64,000 nt of DNA. Origin: Chaunax sp. Z400 (taxonomy: Eukaryota > Chordata > Actinopteri > Lophiiformes > Chaunacidae). Below are positions 48,806 to 61,369 of the stretch, piece by piece; within the stretch, counting starts at the first letter, position 1, and each line of letters begins with the position of its first letter. The notes beneath the pieces were generated by a model that had not been told where the DNA came from, ran no database searches, and saw only the letters and a list, made by a program, of their open reading frames with translations. Location: positions 13,701,501-13,765,500 of the forward strand of contig CM075188.1 of assembly GCA_037577475.1 (NCBI GenBank), read 5' to 3'. A program made the translations under genes and the position numbers.

Positions 48806-51742
48806 ATGGCAGAGCAAGACACCCACCAGCACACAACAGGTAGGCAAACACCAATGCAAAAGACGAAATATCAGCAATATATACAAGTATATTAACAAAA
48901 CATTTTCTCCAGTTTATCTAATGGTTTATTATTTACACTTTTCTCAGATGCCAAGGAAGGAGAAAGGCAGCTAACAAATATGGATCATGTCTCAGCTAGT
49001 AATGAGAACAAACAGGAGGGGACTGATATTGCGCTAAATGTAAAGTTCTCAGAAGGTAAAAAAAAAAAAATCAAGGCCTATAATAATCCATTCAATCAAT
49101 CTTTAACAAATGTGTGTCTGTATTGGCTGCACTAATCTAATATGGTTTGTGTGTCACCTAAAATATTCAGCTTCCTCATCTGCATGCACAGACAGAGAGA
49201 CTAATAGTGAGAATTGCGAGGACCTTGAGCAGGTTGGCTCTAAAAGTAAGTAAGTAGAATAATGTCATTGATTTATTTCATCGACAAACATTCATGACCA
49301 AGAAGAAATCCAAAGTAAATTTCTTCACCTAGTCATTTATTCAGTTTGATGTTTTTTGGTATGCCAGTCTTACTCCCACATAAGAGTATGTTTAAAAAAA
49401 AACTTCAACACATGATGTCTTGTCTCTACATTTGGCCCCAAGTTGTTCAATTTTTATCTATTTTGAACCATTTCATCTATAATCATATTTGTAAATATTG
49501 TAATTTAACTTGTTAGGCAAAAGGTATGTTAAAATAAAAGTATTTCTGACCATATACCACATCTGGGATACAAATAAAAATGGTTTCATTAGAGATTTGA
49601 AATTAACAATTTGTCACTCAGGCAGACTAGATGACAGATGATGATCTGTTTTTACCACAGATGGTGATTCATCTGAAGAGAAGATGGTACCTCTTAAAGA
49701 AGCATCATGTTCTCCAAATGAGGCCAGTCCGCTGAATGTAGTGGACAACAACACCTTACCTCAGGCTGATGATAGAAGTCATGGTGATCACAGCAGTGTG
49801 ACAGCAAAGGATGAGCCGCCGACCACAATAGGTAGGATGTCCAGTGAGGGCTCTATCAGATGGTTAGGAGAAGTCCTTCAGACATTAAAGAGTCAAGGCA
49901 AATATTAAGTTTTTACTAATTTTGGAAAAGCTTGAAACATACATCTAACAAGTCATTCGTTAATCTTTTTTGGTAAATCATTTTAAGTACATTACAGCTG
50001 TTAACACTTTTGTAGTGTGTTTTTTTTAAAGACAGACCAAGAAATAGTAAAAACATCCCTTAATTAGGTCAGATTAAAATTTAAAAAGGCAATTCTCATT
50101 GCACTGGGTGGCTTTGAATACCACTTGTAACTGTAAAGATGCTGTTGCTTGAGCTGTTCTGAAAGTTGAACTGTTCTAGTTTAATTTTATCATATGTTTG
50201 TTTATATATATATATAGAATACCACCCTGGGGAGAACAAAGCAACAAAAAGTAGTGCAGCCGCCCTGGATGACCGGAGGAATGACCAACTAGATGGACCC
50301 AGGGCTAGAAATAATGAAGAAACCACAGATATCAATAACTATGGCTCTGAAGCTGCAGAAGGTGAGTAACTTTTTCAGTGACTGCACAATTTCTTTGTCC
50401 TCTAACTTTCTGCTATGGGGTGCTGAGCTTCTGAGTGTTGCAGTCTAATAGAGCAGCCATTGCTCCTTGGTGTGAAGCCAGTGGGGGAGAATGTATAATA
50501 GTAAAGTTGCATAATAGACTTTCAACATTTGGGGTGTCTTTTGAGTTGAGTTTGTTTTTAATCTTTAATCATATTTTTTTTCTCTTCCTTTGGTTAGATG
50601 ATGGAAGTTGTCTGGATATACAGGAGAACACAACCTCCCAACAGACTGTATTGCCACAGAAGATGTCAGATCAGGAAGTGATAGACGAACAAAGAAACAA
50701 AGTTGAAACCATTGGTCCCACCACTCAGGAGACTCCTGAAGCTACAGTTCCAGTGGTTACTGGAAGACAACCTGCAGGTCTTATTATTACTTGTTTCATC
50801 CTCTCTTGTTTCTTTTGAGTGTCACAATGATTACTAGTCAAGCAAAGGACTTCATGATTCTCATTAAAATAGTTCTCTAATTTATGTTGATACACAGAAA
50901 TAATTTATGAATTACTTGCAAAGTTTTGGTTGAGACAAAACATGTGCCTTCTCCCCACAGGAAATGGAAGATACCTTCTAGCAGTGGTAACTACCACTAT
51001 AATAGTGGCAGTTGTTGCCATTCTGGTGCAGCGTCTCCTCCAACCCGAGCATCCACCTCAAGAAGAGGATGCCCGTCAAATAATCTTCCTCAGGGAGATG
51101 GAAAAATTAAAGACACAGTTCCCTAACCAGCGTTCTGAGCTCTGGATTAGGAGCAAGATCCACCTGCTGAGGCACCTCCAGACAGCCCAGCCCACAGAGC
51201 CAGTCAGTCTGATCCTAACCTCGGGTGTCAGAGCCGAGTCAACATTGTACTGCCTGGCTCAGGGCCTGGCCTCCACTTTCTCTTCTGCCCTCAACGCCTC
51301 TGTCCTCCACATCGATGGAGTCAGCAAAGCCAGCCAGGACAGCGACCAGGTCAAACTGGATATCGACAGCAAGTTGCAGGGAGCTTTCGAGGGGGACAAG
51401 CCCGTGGCCGTCATTCACCGCTTCGAGGAGCTGCCTCCAGGATCCACCCTCATTTTTTATCGCTACTGCGATCATGAGAACGCCGCCTTCAAGAAGACTT
51501 TTTTGATCTTCACAGTACTGCTGGAGGAAGAAGAGATTCCTGCCAAGAGTCGTTTGAGTACTGTGGAGGAGATGGTGGATGACCAACTTCAGAGGAAGTT
51601 CCTCTCTGATGGGCATCCTGTATCTTTTGACAGGATGGACCTTGACAAGTACGGTGGGCTGTGGAGTCGTATTTCTCACCTCATCCTGCCTGTGACAACA
51701 GAGTTAAGGATGAAACATGAAGAATGCAAGGGACATAAATAG
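48806..51742 (+). CDS. tor1aip2: Torsin-1A-interacting protein, LULL1-like (second of a divergent pair)
   Basis: ER/nuclear envelope torsin activator. Coding exons: 48806-48839, 48948-49055, 49171-49245, 49661-49831, 50218-50361, 50598-50777, 50961-51742. They total 1494 nt, 497 aa plus TAG. The coding part of the first exon is only 34 nt (MAEQDTHQHTT); that exon probably begins at 48762 after an acceptor. Residues 1-238 are acidic, low in hydrophobics and poorly conserved. A membrane helix follows at about 243-262 (LLAVVTTTIIVAVVAILV), then a luminal domain with TEPVSLILTSG, ALNASVLHIDGVSKA, FEELPPGSTLIFYRYCDHENAA and GGLWSRISHLILPV. The activator arginine in LWSRISHL is present. The luminal part is very similar to that of the minus-strand neighbour (long identical blocks), while the N-terminal halves share almost nothing. 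The acidic N-terminus and orientation suit LULL1. All internal exons are phase 1-1. Confidence 0.88.
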
Positions 51743-51863
51743 TCACTCTCCCTTTAACTATTAGATTACACTTATCAGCTGTCTCACTTCTTGACTGGTC
51801 ATTCAGAGGCCTTTAGCAGGGGACACACATTTTGTTTAGAACACAGAATATATTGAAGCAGAC

Positions 51864-51869
51864 AATAAA
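51864..51869 (+). terminator. Polyadenylation signal for the plus-strand tor1aip gene
   Basis: An AATAAA lies 122 bases past the stop. Others near 52285 and 52308 could be used for a longer transcript. Confidence 0.45.
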
Positions 51870-52873
51870 TGAAGCCATCAAGTAGAAGTAATGCTCTTAA
51901 GATTATGTTATAGGAGATTGTGAAAAAAGTTGGATAAAAAGGCTGTGGTGCTCTATTGTACAGTTATCAGATGTAATGTCAGACAAATTGCAAAGTGATT
52001 CAGCTCAGATTTGTAGAATTTTGTCAGTGTATGTGCAATTTTTATGCAAACTACTGAAAATTATGTAAATTGTTCAATGTAAGAATTGATTGTTCTCCTA
52101 TGGATAATGATCACAATGAGATACAATGCTGAGCTAATGTTTTGATATTCCATCACAGGCACAAATGTCACAAATTGTCAAACCCACTTGGCACCACGTG
52201 CCTCAACCGAACTTCTCGTCCTCCACTTTTTATATACATATACATGTCTCACAATATAGGAAGAAGTTTGATGAAGATTGCCTAAATAAAACGTGCCTTA
52301 AAATACAAATAAATACGTTAAGATGCTTTACTTGTTGTCATTGTAGTTAACAGTGCTGCCGCTAGAGGGCAGCAAAACCACATCAACCTACAGGGAGGCG
52401 AGCAGCCTCCAATCAGGATGCAACAAGCTGCTGCTTTGGATTTGAACTACAAGTATGACTAACTGCTAATTGAACCTCATAGAAAATTAGAGTAAACGCA
52501 CACTTTTCAGCGACTATGTTGCTCATGTCTGGCATTAACTGTTTTGCAAGTCGTAGTTGAATAGTCTGAAGCGGCTCAACTCCTCCTTTGCTAGTGGGAT
52601 CAGATCCGCCTCCTGTCAGCGCGGCTCCAGCAGCAGAAAGCAGACTGCGCGCCTTCTCTACACCCGCAATTATCCAGCGTTCACTGTGACAATGAAAAAG
52701 ACGACATCGCGCTATAAACCGTAATCACACTATCTGGATAGACTGCTTTAATTTTGGAGCCAGAAGCAGGTTATGATATTTTCTTGGCAACTGAACTAAT
52801 TGGTGACAGGCAGTGCCTGCCAGCATACCAAAAATAGAAATAGTCTGTATTTCTATTTTCGGCTGTCTGCAAC
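51870..52873. other. Intergenic region with the olfml2b promoter
   Basis: There is no coding exon. The left half looks like tor1aip2 3' UTR or spacer. From about 52600 the sequence becomes CpG-richer (cagcgcggctccagcagcag, actgcgcgcc) without a TATA box, consistent with a promoter and 5' UTR for olfml2b. Confidence 0.5.
52359..52372 (+). promoter_or_regulatory. CTCF-like core motif
   Basis: ccgctagagggcag fits the CTCF core consensus at every position I can compare (CC, purine, C/G, pyrimidine, AG, then GGGC). It stands between tor1aip2 and olfml2b, where a boundary would be plausible. A single motif match is weak evidence for binding. Confidence 0.35.
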
Positions 52874-55800
52874 ATGTTTAAGTTATGCATTGCCATCGTG
52901 ATATACTGTGCGTTTTTTCAACGAGGGTCTGCAGCGCCAAAAACATGGAGTGAAGATATCAGGTCACAATTTGGGAGCAAGGCAGACCAGAAGGACAGGC
53001 TGCGAGACATAGATGACCAGGAGACCATCCTCTCTAAGGTAGGGGGAAGTATCCCCTTTTTAAAATTATACTTTGTATTTTATGGACATTTTTTAATTTA
53101 GTCATTCAAATGATTTTGATTGAGCGTGGTGGAAAACACATCCGTCCTCTTCTCTTTGTAGCTGCTGGGTGATTATGACAAAGTGAAAGCCCTCTCGGAA
53201 GGCTCTGACTGTCGGTGTAAATGTGTTGTCACACCCCTGAGCAGGAGCGCCTGTCGGCGGATAGAAGAAGGGAGCGCCACCGTGCAGGACTTCTACACTG
53301 TGGAGACAATCACATCTGGATCACACTGCAAGTGCGCCTGCATCGCTCCTCCGTCAGCAGTCAACCCGTGCGAGGGAGAGTACAGGCTGAAAAAGCTTAG
53401 AGACGCTGGAAAAGAGAATGTCCAGGTGAAGTGTCATCCTTATCCATTATCTAGTCCTAGTGCAGTCCCCAATACACATAGGTGGTCATGCGCCAGAGAC
53501 ATTGGTTAAAAGCGCCTGTTGTGCTCGCATGTTTATTTCTAGAGAAGTCTGGATCACTGGGGGAATGGATATCACGTTTTTATCAAACACAGGAAAGCAT
53601 TTTATCCATTTCTGGAGATCCATAGCTTGAATGGGCCACGGAAAGGCCTACTTCACGCATGGAATTTCTTGAATTGGTAAACCCTTTTGATGGAATCCAC
53701 TTGATCATTCTAGCTGTCCACCATCCTTGAATTGCTGGAGGGCTCCTTCTATGGCCTGGATCTACTGAAGCTGCACTCTGTTACCAATAAGCTCCTGGAT
53801 CGCATGGACCACATTGAAAAGGTACACCAACAGTACAGTTTTTTTTTTTTGCAGATTAATGCAAATTTGTTGGTAAAACATGAGCATATGGTGAGTTTGT
53901 GAGTTTGTGAGTAAAGCATCTGGATTTAGTGGTACCAATAAAACATACTGGATGCTTTGGGCCAGTTTTTTATTTATTAGTGGTTGGACAGACCAGGAGG
54001 GGTTTCCATCCCATGTGGAATTTAAACTGCTTGAGTGTTGAACCCTTCTAAGAAATAGCTGCCCTCCCAGTTATAATGGACCCAAAAATATACCTTGTTC
54101 TTTATCCTTATTCTCTGTTGGTACGTTAGTAAATTACTTTAGAAATATGATACAGCCTGATTAAGTATGAAAGCATTAACCAACAGCCTGATTAAGTATG
54201 AAAGCATTAACCAATTGCTTTTCAGGGCATGTGGAAGTGTTCCAGCCAAATGTGTCAGTGGAAATGAAATGCCTCAGATCATTTCAGTATGAGGTCCTCA
54301 TTCAAACAGGAAATAATCTGCAATAACCTATTTGCCTGTCAACAGTGAATTTGTTATACCAACTTAAGAGAACTTTAAAGAATCATAAACATCATAAATC
54401 ATAAAGTTGTCCCACCCAAACAGGTGGAACATGTCTAACTGCAGGGTTACATGCCCAGACAGAGAAGAGTCTAATTATCCAAGATAACTGAAAACACCTG
54501 TGGGAATGTGCACCATGGACTATTAGTCATTGTATGAAAAACAAATTAAAAATTGTCTTGACAGGATGAATTGACTGCATTTAAGATAAGATAAGAAGAT
54601 ACTTTATTCATCCCGCAAGGGGAATTTGAAGACTAAACTAGATTAGAGTCCTTTTGTACCACACTGTTTCAGGTTTTATTTATTAATTTATTTATTAATA
54701 TTATTTATACTATTAATGGCAGCTGGATGAGACTGTTGTCAGTGAACACATCCAAATCATGTCTATAACAAACCTGAAAAATGCTTATATATGTCACTCC
54801 CTATGGGCGCTGAATCAGTAAGTAAAACACTTAAAACACCTACTGAATAATTTGAGTTACAGTGACTTATTGCACAATTCGGCACTCTTTATTACGGTAT
54901 CCTGTTCAGCATGCTGTGCCTGATGTTACAAAGCTGTGCTGTAGAAACTGTCTGGGCAATGGTTGCATTTGCTTCTAAAATGACCCTTACCACAGGCCAG
55001 CCTTTGCATGAAAAACACAGCTGCAATTGATGAGATTCATTTGTGAATAAGGCTTATTGTTGATTTTATTAGTTACGGCAGTGACTTTCTATGACACATG
55101 AAAAGGTCAGTTGTGTAGGGGTGGAAGTGTAGTGATGTCAGTTGGTGAACAAAGATGCTCATTGGATTTTAAAGTTCCTCTGGGAAGTGTAAGGGAGAAA
55201 CTGAGGAACTGAGCACTGAAATTGTTTTAGAATGGGTCCTTTTCTCATTGGACATTTGTGCACAACAAGAAACGTACAGGTGAAAATAAAACAATTTATT
55301 TGCTTCAGTTTCAGGTTCCTGGTATTGTACATGCTGCCTCACTGACTTGCTGGGACATGCAAATAGAATAGACTTGTAATGTTTTTACCAACACCTATGT
55401 TGTTCTGCTTTTCCTACTATGACAAGAGAGAATCTCTGATGTGAAAAAGGTCTATTTATGAGTCAAGATGCTTTCCACGTCAGCGTTTTCCTTCTGTTGG
55501 TGATTATCATTGCTGATGATTGCAGCCAATTTCCATAACATGTATAATATCTTGATTTATCAATGACTGCTAGAAGTTGGTGTCTCCAAACAACAAAATG
55601 GATGTGGAGAAACCCCAGGAGATCCCTCTTATCCAGGCAGATGTGACTGAAATCCTGCCCACTCCTCCTCCAGTCGAGCATGAGGATAAGAAGAGACTCA
55701 GTGAGGTCAGCAGTAATGCAGTATATCGAAACCCAGAGGTAAATGTGACATCTTATCAGTGGTTTCACAGAGATAACTGGGGTCACGAACATAGAAGTAA

Positions 55801-58800
55801 AGAAAGGGACTAGGCTGTGAATGCTGATGTGTGGCATTTTTACCTCCACCAACAAGAGGTGGTCCACATTATGATCCGATATGGGTTACAGGACTGGGTC
55901 TGACAAAATGGTCCCACAGCGCCCCCCTGAAAATTTCAAAGGAGCAGCCCCTGTCATGTGTTTCCATTAGAAGTATGGAATTTTGTACATGTGTGTGATG
56001 ATATCACAATCTACAAAAACGTTTCTTGGAACCATGACCTAAACCCAATAGGAAGTCGGCCATTTCATGCAACTGAGCTATGGTGATTTGCCATCATTCA
56101 CCATGAAACAGGAAGTTGTTATAACACTGCTGCCCATGCTCCAATGTTTGCCAAACTTTAAATTACTGAGTGTTCTCTTGCACCACACAGTGGACCCAGA
56201 AAGTGGCACTGTAATGTTTTGAACAGATTTCTTTGACATTTTGTTGAAAGGTGGGCCTGTTAGAGGAACCAGTGACTAGACTGGACTACATGACTACATG
56301 AGAAACATCGTCATACTAAGCTAGAGGCAGAGTAGGGCGGGCATGGTGTCGCTATGGTGGGAATCGTCTCTGAATGCTCTTTATTTTGCTTTACAATAAA
56401 AACAATGATGTCTGCATAACTACTGATACTTGTAGTTAGTGATATGACATAACACACATAGGTTTGGTAATTAGTTTATTCATTGATGCAAAAGTGTGAT
56501 TACCTTACTATCAACATACAGTAAATAAGAAGCATTCAAATTTTATTTACTCTTTAAGGTATTTAATAATAATAATAACTTAAATTTATATAGTGCCTTT
56601 CAAGAGACCCAGGACGCTTATGATGATTAAACATCTAAAGTTGTAATTTGTACCAGATAACATAACTTAGTTACTGCTAAACCACATGAGGAGAACAGGA
56701 AGCAGCAATAGAGGCAAGACATCTAAAGCCAAACATGACATAGGGAAGACAGGTGTGTGACAACACAGAATAATAGACAAGGAACAGGGAATGAACAGAT
56801 GCAGAAAGGCAGAAGATACACAATAGGGACATGGGAAAATAGATAAGAAGAAAAGCAAAGACAGGAAGAGTAAAGAAAGCAAATATGCTATCAAAATAAG
56901 GCAAGAACAAATTAAACCCCAAACCATCACAATTTAATATGTTTCAAAAGAGCACATGTAACACGCATAAAACAAGTTCATTAATGAAAACTGAGAATAA
57001 AATGAAACAAAAATAAGGGATATTAAAAAAGGACATAAAAAAGATACATATTATCAAAGGATGATTCAGGTTTATTGCAACTTAAGTCAAACGTTGCAAC
57101 TTCGGTCATCATTTCAATCAGAACGGGATTTACCATTTTAAAGGGTCTGTGAGGACTGTGAATGTGGTGACATCTCCACAAAAGAGGTCAGGCAGTGTTA
57201 ACAACATGAGCAGTCAGGTTATCATTCTCCTTTTAAACAAACCCCAGGTTAACCAAACTTATTTTGAAGGGACGAGTACGGTCAATGGAAAAGTGTATAT
57301 ATAAAATATCAAATAAGCATCAAATCACAGTTTATAGACTTCCTGGTTCAAATTGTATTGTCGTTATGCGCACACACATATTTAGCTTTCCAAAGAGGAT
57401 TTATTTAACTACATTTTGGATATGCTAATTCAAATTTTATTTTCTTGGTAGTATATGCATTCAACAGACAAACCATTCAGACTCCTGTGTGATGCTAAAA
57501 CTCAGTAGTAAAGTCTCTGTCTCCGTCGTCCAAAGCTGATCTAATCTGACAGGATGAGATGACCTCATATGTATAGTGATAAAACAGTTGTATTGGTCTC
57601 CTACTGCATATTTTACGCCTATGCCTCACAGAAGTTTTGTGCATCCATCTGTCCACTAACAGGAAAAGTATGAGGACAAAGTTTTTGGGGAAAATCCATC
57701 CTTCATACAGACAGATGGTTCTGCTCAGATCGTTGAGGTCAAACCCCAGGTGACTCCAAAACATGTGGCTAACAAGAAGCCTTCTGAAGTGTCAAAGACC
57801 GGCCCCAATGGAATGATCATCAGAGGAATGACTTTTTATAAATCTGAGCCAGATCCGATGGTGGCGGATGATGGGGAACCTGGAGAGAACTGTAAGTGCA
57901 AACCCTCAGTCAGCTTTAAGGGCAGCGACAGAGACAAAAATAGACACCTAGAAAGGTAACACCTGCACATTACAGTGGTGTGATAATCAAGTGGTCATCC
58001 AATTTACAGCTATGATTAAAAGGCATACCTTCAACCTTTCCTTATACTGTACAATCATACCCTGCATGAATCAGGAATATTGGTTTGAATGGATGATCGT
58101 ATTATTTTCCTTCCTTTTTTTTCTTTTTTTTTTTTACAATTTTGATGGTATTGGATAATTTTTGCTAAGATTATTTGATCAAATCTTTTCTTTTCCCTTT
58201 TCAGTTTTTGAGTATCATGAATTCAGTGGTGATGGCCCCAATAACCTCTTCATTGAGGAAAATCTTCTACAACACAGAGCCCCTCGTCCGAGGACGAGGA
58301 TGGGACTGAGATCACGACCAAAGCTAAGAGGTCCTTTGCACAATTCCAAGAAGACCAGCCAACCAAAACAACCAAAGGAAACTGAGCCCGACTCAGGAAC
58401 TCAAAATGAGATCGTCAGTACCATTGGAACCACATCAGTGGATTTGTCTACAGATGTACAGAGTGACACATCAGATTCAGTCGCTGCACCTCTGACCACT
58501 CAAAGAGTCACTGCTGGAATCACTGAGTGGCCGATCTCTTTGATGGCTGAACCCAATAGCACTTCCTCAAGTGTTACCAATAAGGAAACAACTGAAACTA
58601 CAAAGAGCACAACCCAACCCAGTGAAAATATGGCCACAAAGGAAATCCTATCAGCATTCACAAGAAGAAATATAGTAACCACCATGATGAAGACCTCTAC
58701 TCCGGAGGCGAAAGATCAAATGCAAACCATACCTGGTAGTACTGCAGCTCATTCAAGCAGACTTGCATCAAACGAAGCACAGGATTTTACTACCAACCCA

Positions 58801-61199
58801 ATTTCCACTAAGACCATCACAACCCCTGCTGCCCTGACCTCAGAACCACTTCAATCCACAGCATTTTCCACATTAGCACCTTTCACACAGGCTGCTGCCA
58901 CAACAACAGAAGAAGAAACTGAATCCAGCTACTTTTTAGAATCAACTTTGCCTCCTACCACAGAGAGACTTATCACTTTGCCTCCTCACACTTCTCTGAC
59001 TTTCACCACACCAGTGCCGACCTCTTCTCCGACTACCACCACAACAGCCACCACCACGACAGCCACCACCACGACAGCCACCACCACGACAGCCACCACC
59101 ACCACGACTACCACCAGGCAGGCCACTCAAGTCAAACGAAAATACAAAATCAGCTGGGATGAGGAAGAGAGCAACAACGGACACCGGGAATTAGATGAGC
59201 CAATGCAAAGGCAGGAGGAATCAACTTCAAAAAAACCCAGTGAGTTGAGTTTATATGTCATATTCTTTTGTCATTATTTGTCTGGACAAAATGATCTATT
59301 TTCAAGTGTGCTCTTTGTTTGTTTACTGTGGTGTATATAAAAGCATTTGTATGCATGCACATGGTGTTATTCTGTAGTGTTGATTTTGAAAAGTTTATGC
59401 ATATTACACCGTTTTCAAACGTTTCTGAGTCCATATAAACAAGAATCATTTTCATAATGTTGTCATGTGAATGCGGAACTTGCTTTTTACACACTAAGGA
59501 AAAACGTATCCGTTTTTAGCAAAACTGTTGTCATGTAAATGAGGCCTAACTTGTCACAGTGGTGTCTTGAGTTCAGCACTAACATTAGCATGCTAAGATG
59601 CTGGTGTTAAGCATGTGCAAGTTTGCTGTGATCACCATCTTATTTTAACATGTTAGCATACTAATTAGCACTTAACACAAAGTACAGTTGAGGCTGTTTG
59701 GAATGTTTTCTTGTAGAAATCTGTTCTTAAACTAAAATGTTGATTGATTTAAATTTTGACCTGACAATGGCCGTAGATGTAAAACACATGACCAGAGTAA
59801 GTGGGCTTCATGTCCTTGGGTCTCAATTTCATGGCAATTCATCCAGTAGTTCTGGAAATATTTCAGTCAGGACCAAAGTGGTGGATTGGACGTATTGACC
59901 AAATAACCAACAGACAGACAGACCATCAAAAAACAAACAAACACCTTAGCAGGTACTTACAAGAGCTCGCCACCAAATATTGCCATAAAAGAAAATATCC
60001 TGTGAATTTTCTTCATAACTATGAATAGCCTGAAATACCAAATAGAATTGACTGACAGCATGCTTTGACTAATTTCATATTCTTAGAAAAGATGTAAAGA
60101 AAAATATAAAGTTGGTTTTATTCTATCAATCTCTAAAACTTTATCATTCTGTTCCACTCAATCCTTTGTGGCGACCTCACCCTTTCTGTCATTCAAGATG
60201 GTCAAAATAAAAGCCTCTAATTGTTTTCACACTAACATCATCCAGACCTACATTTAATAAACTGCTTCTAAGTCCTCACTGCTGGTTTTCTGACTCTCTT
60301 ACAGTGGACTGTAAGGACACCTTGGCAATAATCTCAGAGCCAGTGACTCACAACACCTATGGCAGGAATGAAGGAGCATGGATGAAGGATCCAATGTCTG
60401 GGAATGACAAGATTTATGTGACAAATTTCTACTATGGAAATAACCTCCTTGAGTTCCGCAACCTGGCGGTTTTCAAAGCAGGTGAGAGCCAGTTGTCAAT
60501 ACATCCAGTAAATTCCTTTACGTTGTCCTTTTGAATGAATTAATGATGAATCTCATGCTTGTCAATTCCTCTTCATCCCTTCTAGGCCGTTTTACAAACT
60601 CATACAAGCTTCCCTATAACTGGATTGGCACAGGCCATGTGGTCTACGATGGGGCTTTCTTCTACAGTCGTGCCTTCTCCCGAGACATCATCAAGTATGA
60701 CCTGCGTCTGCGTTACGTGGCTGCCTGGACCATGCTGCATGACGCTCTGGTCGAGGAGTCGTCATCACCTTGGGAGTGGCGCAGCGACTCCAGCGTCACC
60801 TTTGCTGTGGACGAGAGTGGCCTGTGGATCATCTACCCAGCACTGGACAATGAGGGCTTCTTACAGGAAGTGGTTATTCTGAGTCGACTGAATCCCTCAG
60901 ACCTCAGCATGCAGAGCGAGACCACCTGGAGAACTGGGCTCAAGAGAAGCTACTATGGAAACTGCTTCATTGTGTGCGGCGTCCTGTACGCTGTTGACAG
61001 CTCCAACGAAAGAGACGCTAGCCTGGAATACGCCTTCGACACGCACACTAACACTCAGATGATTCCCAGAATGCCATTCACCAACAACTACACCTACACC
61101 ACACAGATTGACTACAATCCTAGAGAGGGTGTTCTGTATGCATGGGACAATGGACATCAAGTCACATACAACATCAAGTTTGCCTATGTAGACCCTTAG
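52874..61199 (+). CDS. olfml2b: Olfactomedin-like protein 2B, complete
   Basis: Secreted extracellular-matrix glycoprotein. Eight exons: 52874-53038, 53162-53425, 53714-53821, 55574-55738, 57663-57891, 58205-59239, 60305-60481, 60586-61199. They total 2757 nt, 918 aa plus TAG; human OLFML2B is about 750. A signal peptide is seen at 1-20 (MFKLCIAIVIYCAFFQRGSA). A Cys-rich block at about 60-130 has LLGDYDKVKALSEGSDCRCK and FYTVETITSGSHCKC, diagnostic of OLFML2B. Next is a short helical stretch LLEGSFYGLDLLKLHSVT. The long exon 6 encodes a Ser/Thr/Pro-rich, mucin-like region (about 311-655) with a Thr repeat. The olfactomedin domain (about 657-918) has NTYGRNEGAWMKDP, YNWIGTGHVVY, FAVDESGLWIIYPALD, TTWRTGL and the ending YAWDNGHQVTYNIKFAYVDP. 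Exons 1-4 have phase-0 junctions; all later phases agree. The extra length over human lies in the Thr-rich region. Fish may have a and b copies; this one is unassigned. Confidence 0.95.
54153..54214. repeat. Perfect 31-bp tandem duplication (olfml2b intron)
   Basis: The unit cagcctgattaagtatgaaa...ttaaccaa occurs twice with no gap and no mismatch (54153-54183, 54184-54214). It looks like a recent slippage or repair duplication. Confidence 0.95.
55855..56290. repeat. Interspersed repeat copy in an olfml2b intron
   Basis: Non-coding block with acagcgcccccctgaaaa, ggaaccatgacctaaaccca, aggaagtcggccattt and aggaagttgttataacactg. It shares ordered phrases with 1020-1340 at the other end of the window. 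Probably a common fish short repeat. Limits are approximate. Confidence 0.55.
59044..59103 (+). repeat. 15-bp coding minisatellite in olfml2b (Thr-Ala-Thr-Thr-Thr)
   Basis: Three perfect copies of acagccaccaccacg (59044-59088) and an imperfect fourth, all in frame inside exon 6. They extend the mucin-like Thr tract. Because the unit is a multiple of three, copy-number changes would lengthen or shorten the protein without shifting frame. Confidence 0.9.
59560..59930. repeat. Interspersed repeat in an olfml2b intron
   Basis: The block includes attagcatgctaagatgctgg, tttgctgtgatcaccatctt, catgttagcatactaattagc and then caatttcatggcaattcatc plus ggaccaaagtggtgga. Matching phrases occur in ghrhr introns (ttagcatgctaacaca near 12903, gtcatgaaatttggtgcag near 12127) and a fyco1 intron (ggaccaaagtggtggacc near 30716). 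This marks a dispersed family seen in at least three genes of the window. Confidence 0.5.
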
Positions 61200-61363
61200 T
61201 AAGGGTTTGACAGTAGTTATTTTAAAAAAAGGTAATTCTATGGTTTGAATGGATTGTAGATCAGTCCACATAGCCTTCAGTATGGAGATGGGGGCCAAAT
61301 GTACAAATGTGTTTCAAAATGTTGTGACTTGTTTTGTTTTTATTTTTTTAATATTTTACCTAA

Positions 61364-61369
61364 AATAAA
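61364..61369 (+). terminator. Polyadenylation signal for olfml2b
   Basis: An AATAAA lies 165 bases downstream of the stop codon in an A/T-rich context. No closer signal was seen. Confidence 0.5.

Noticed and set aside
56667..56930. Minus-strand hydrophobic open frame resembling a membrane protein
   Set aside because: Low-complexity purine-rich DNA read in antisense, with no conserved motif and no splice context, inside an olfml2b intron.
58942..59184. Minus-strand Gly/Arg-rich open frame
   Set aside because: It is the antisense of the olfml2b Thr repeat and not an independent gene.
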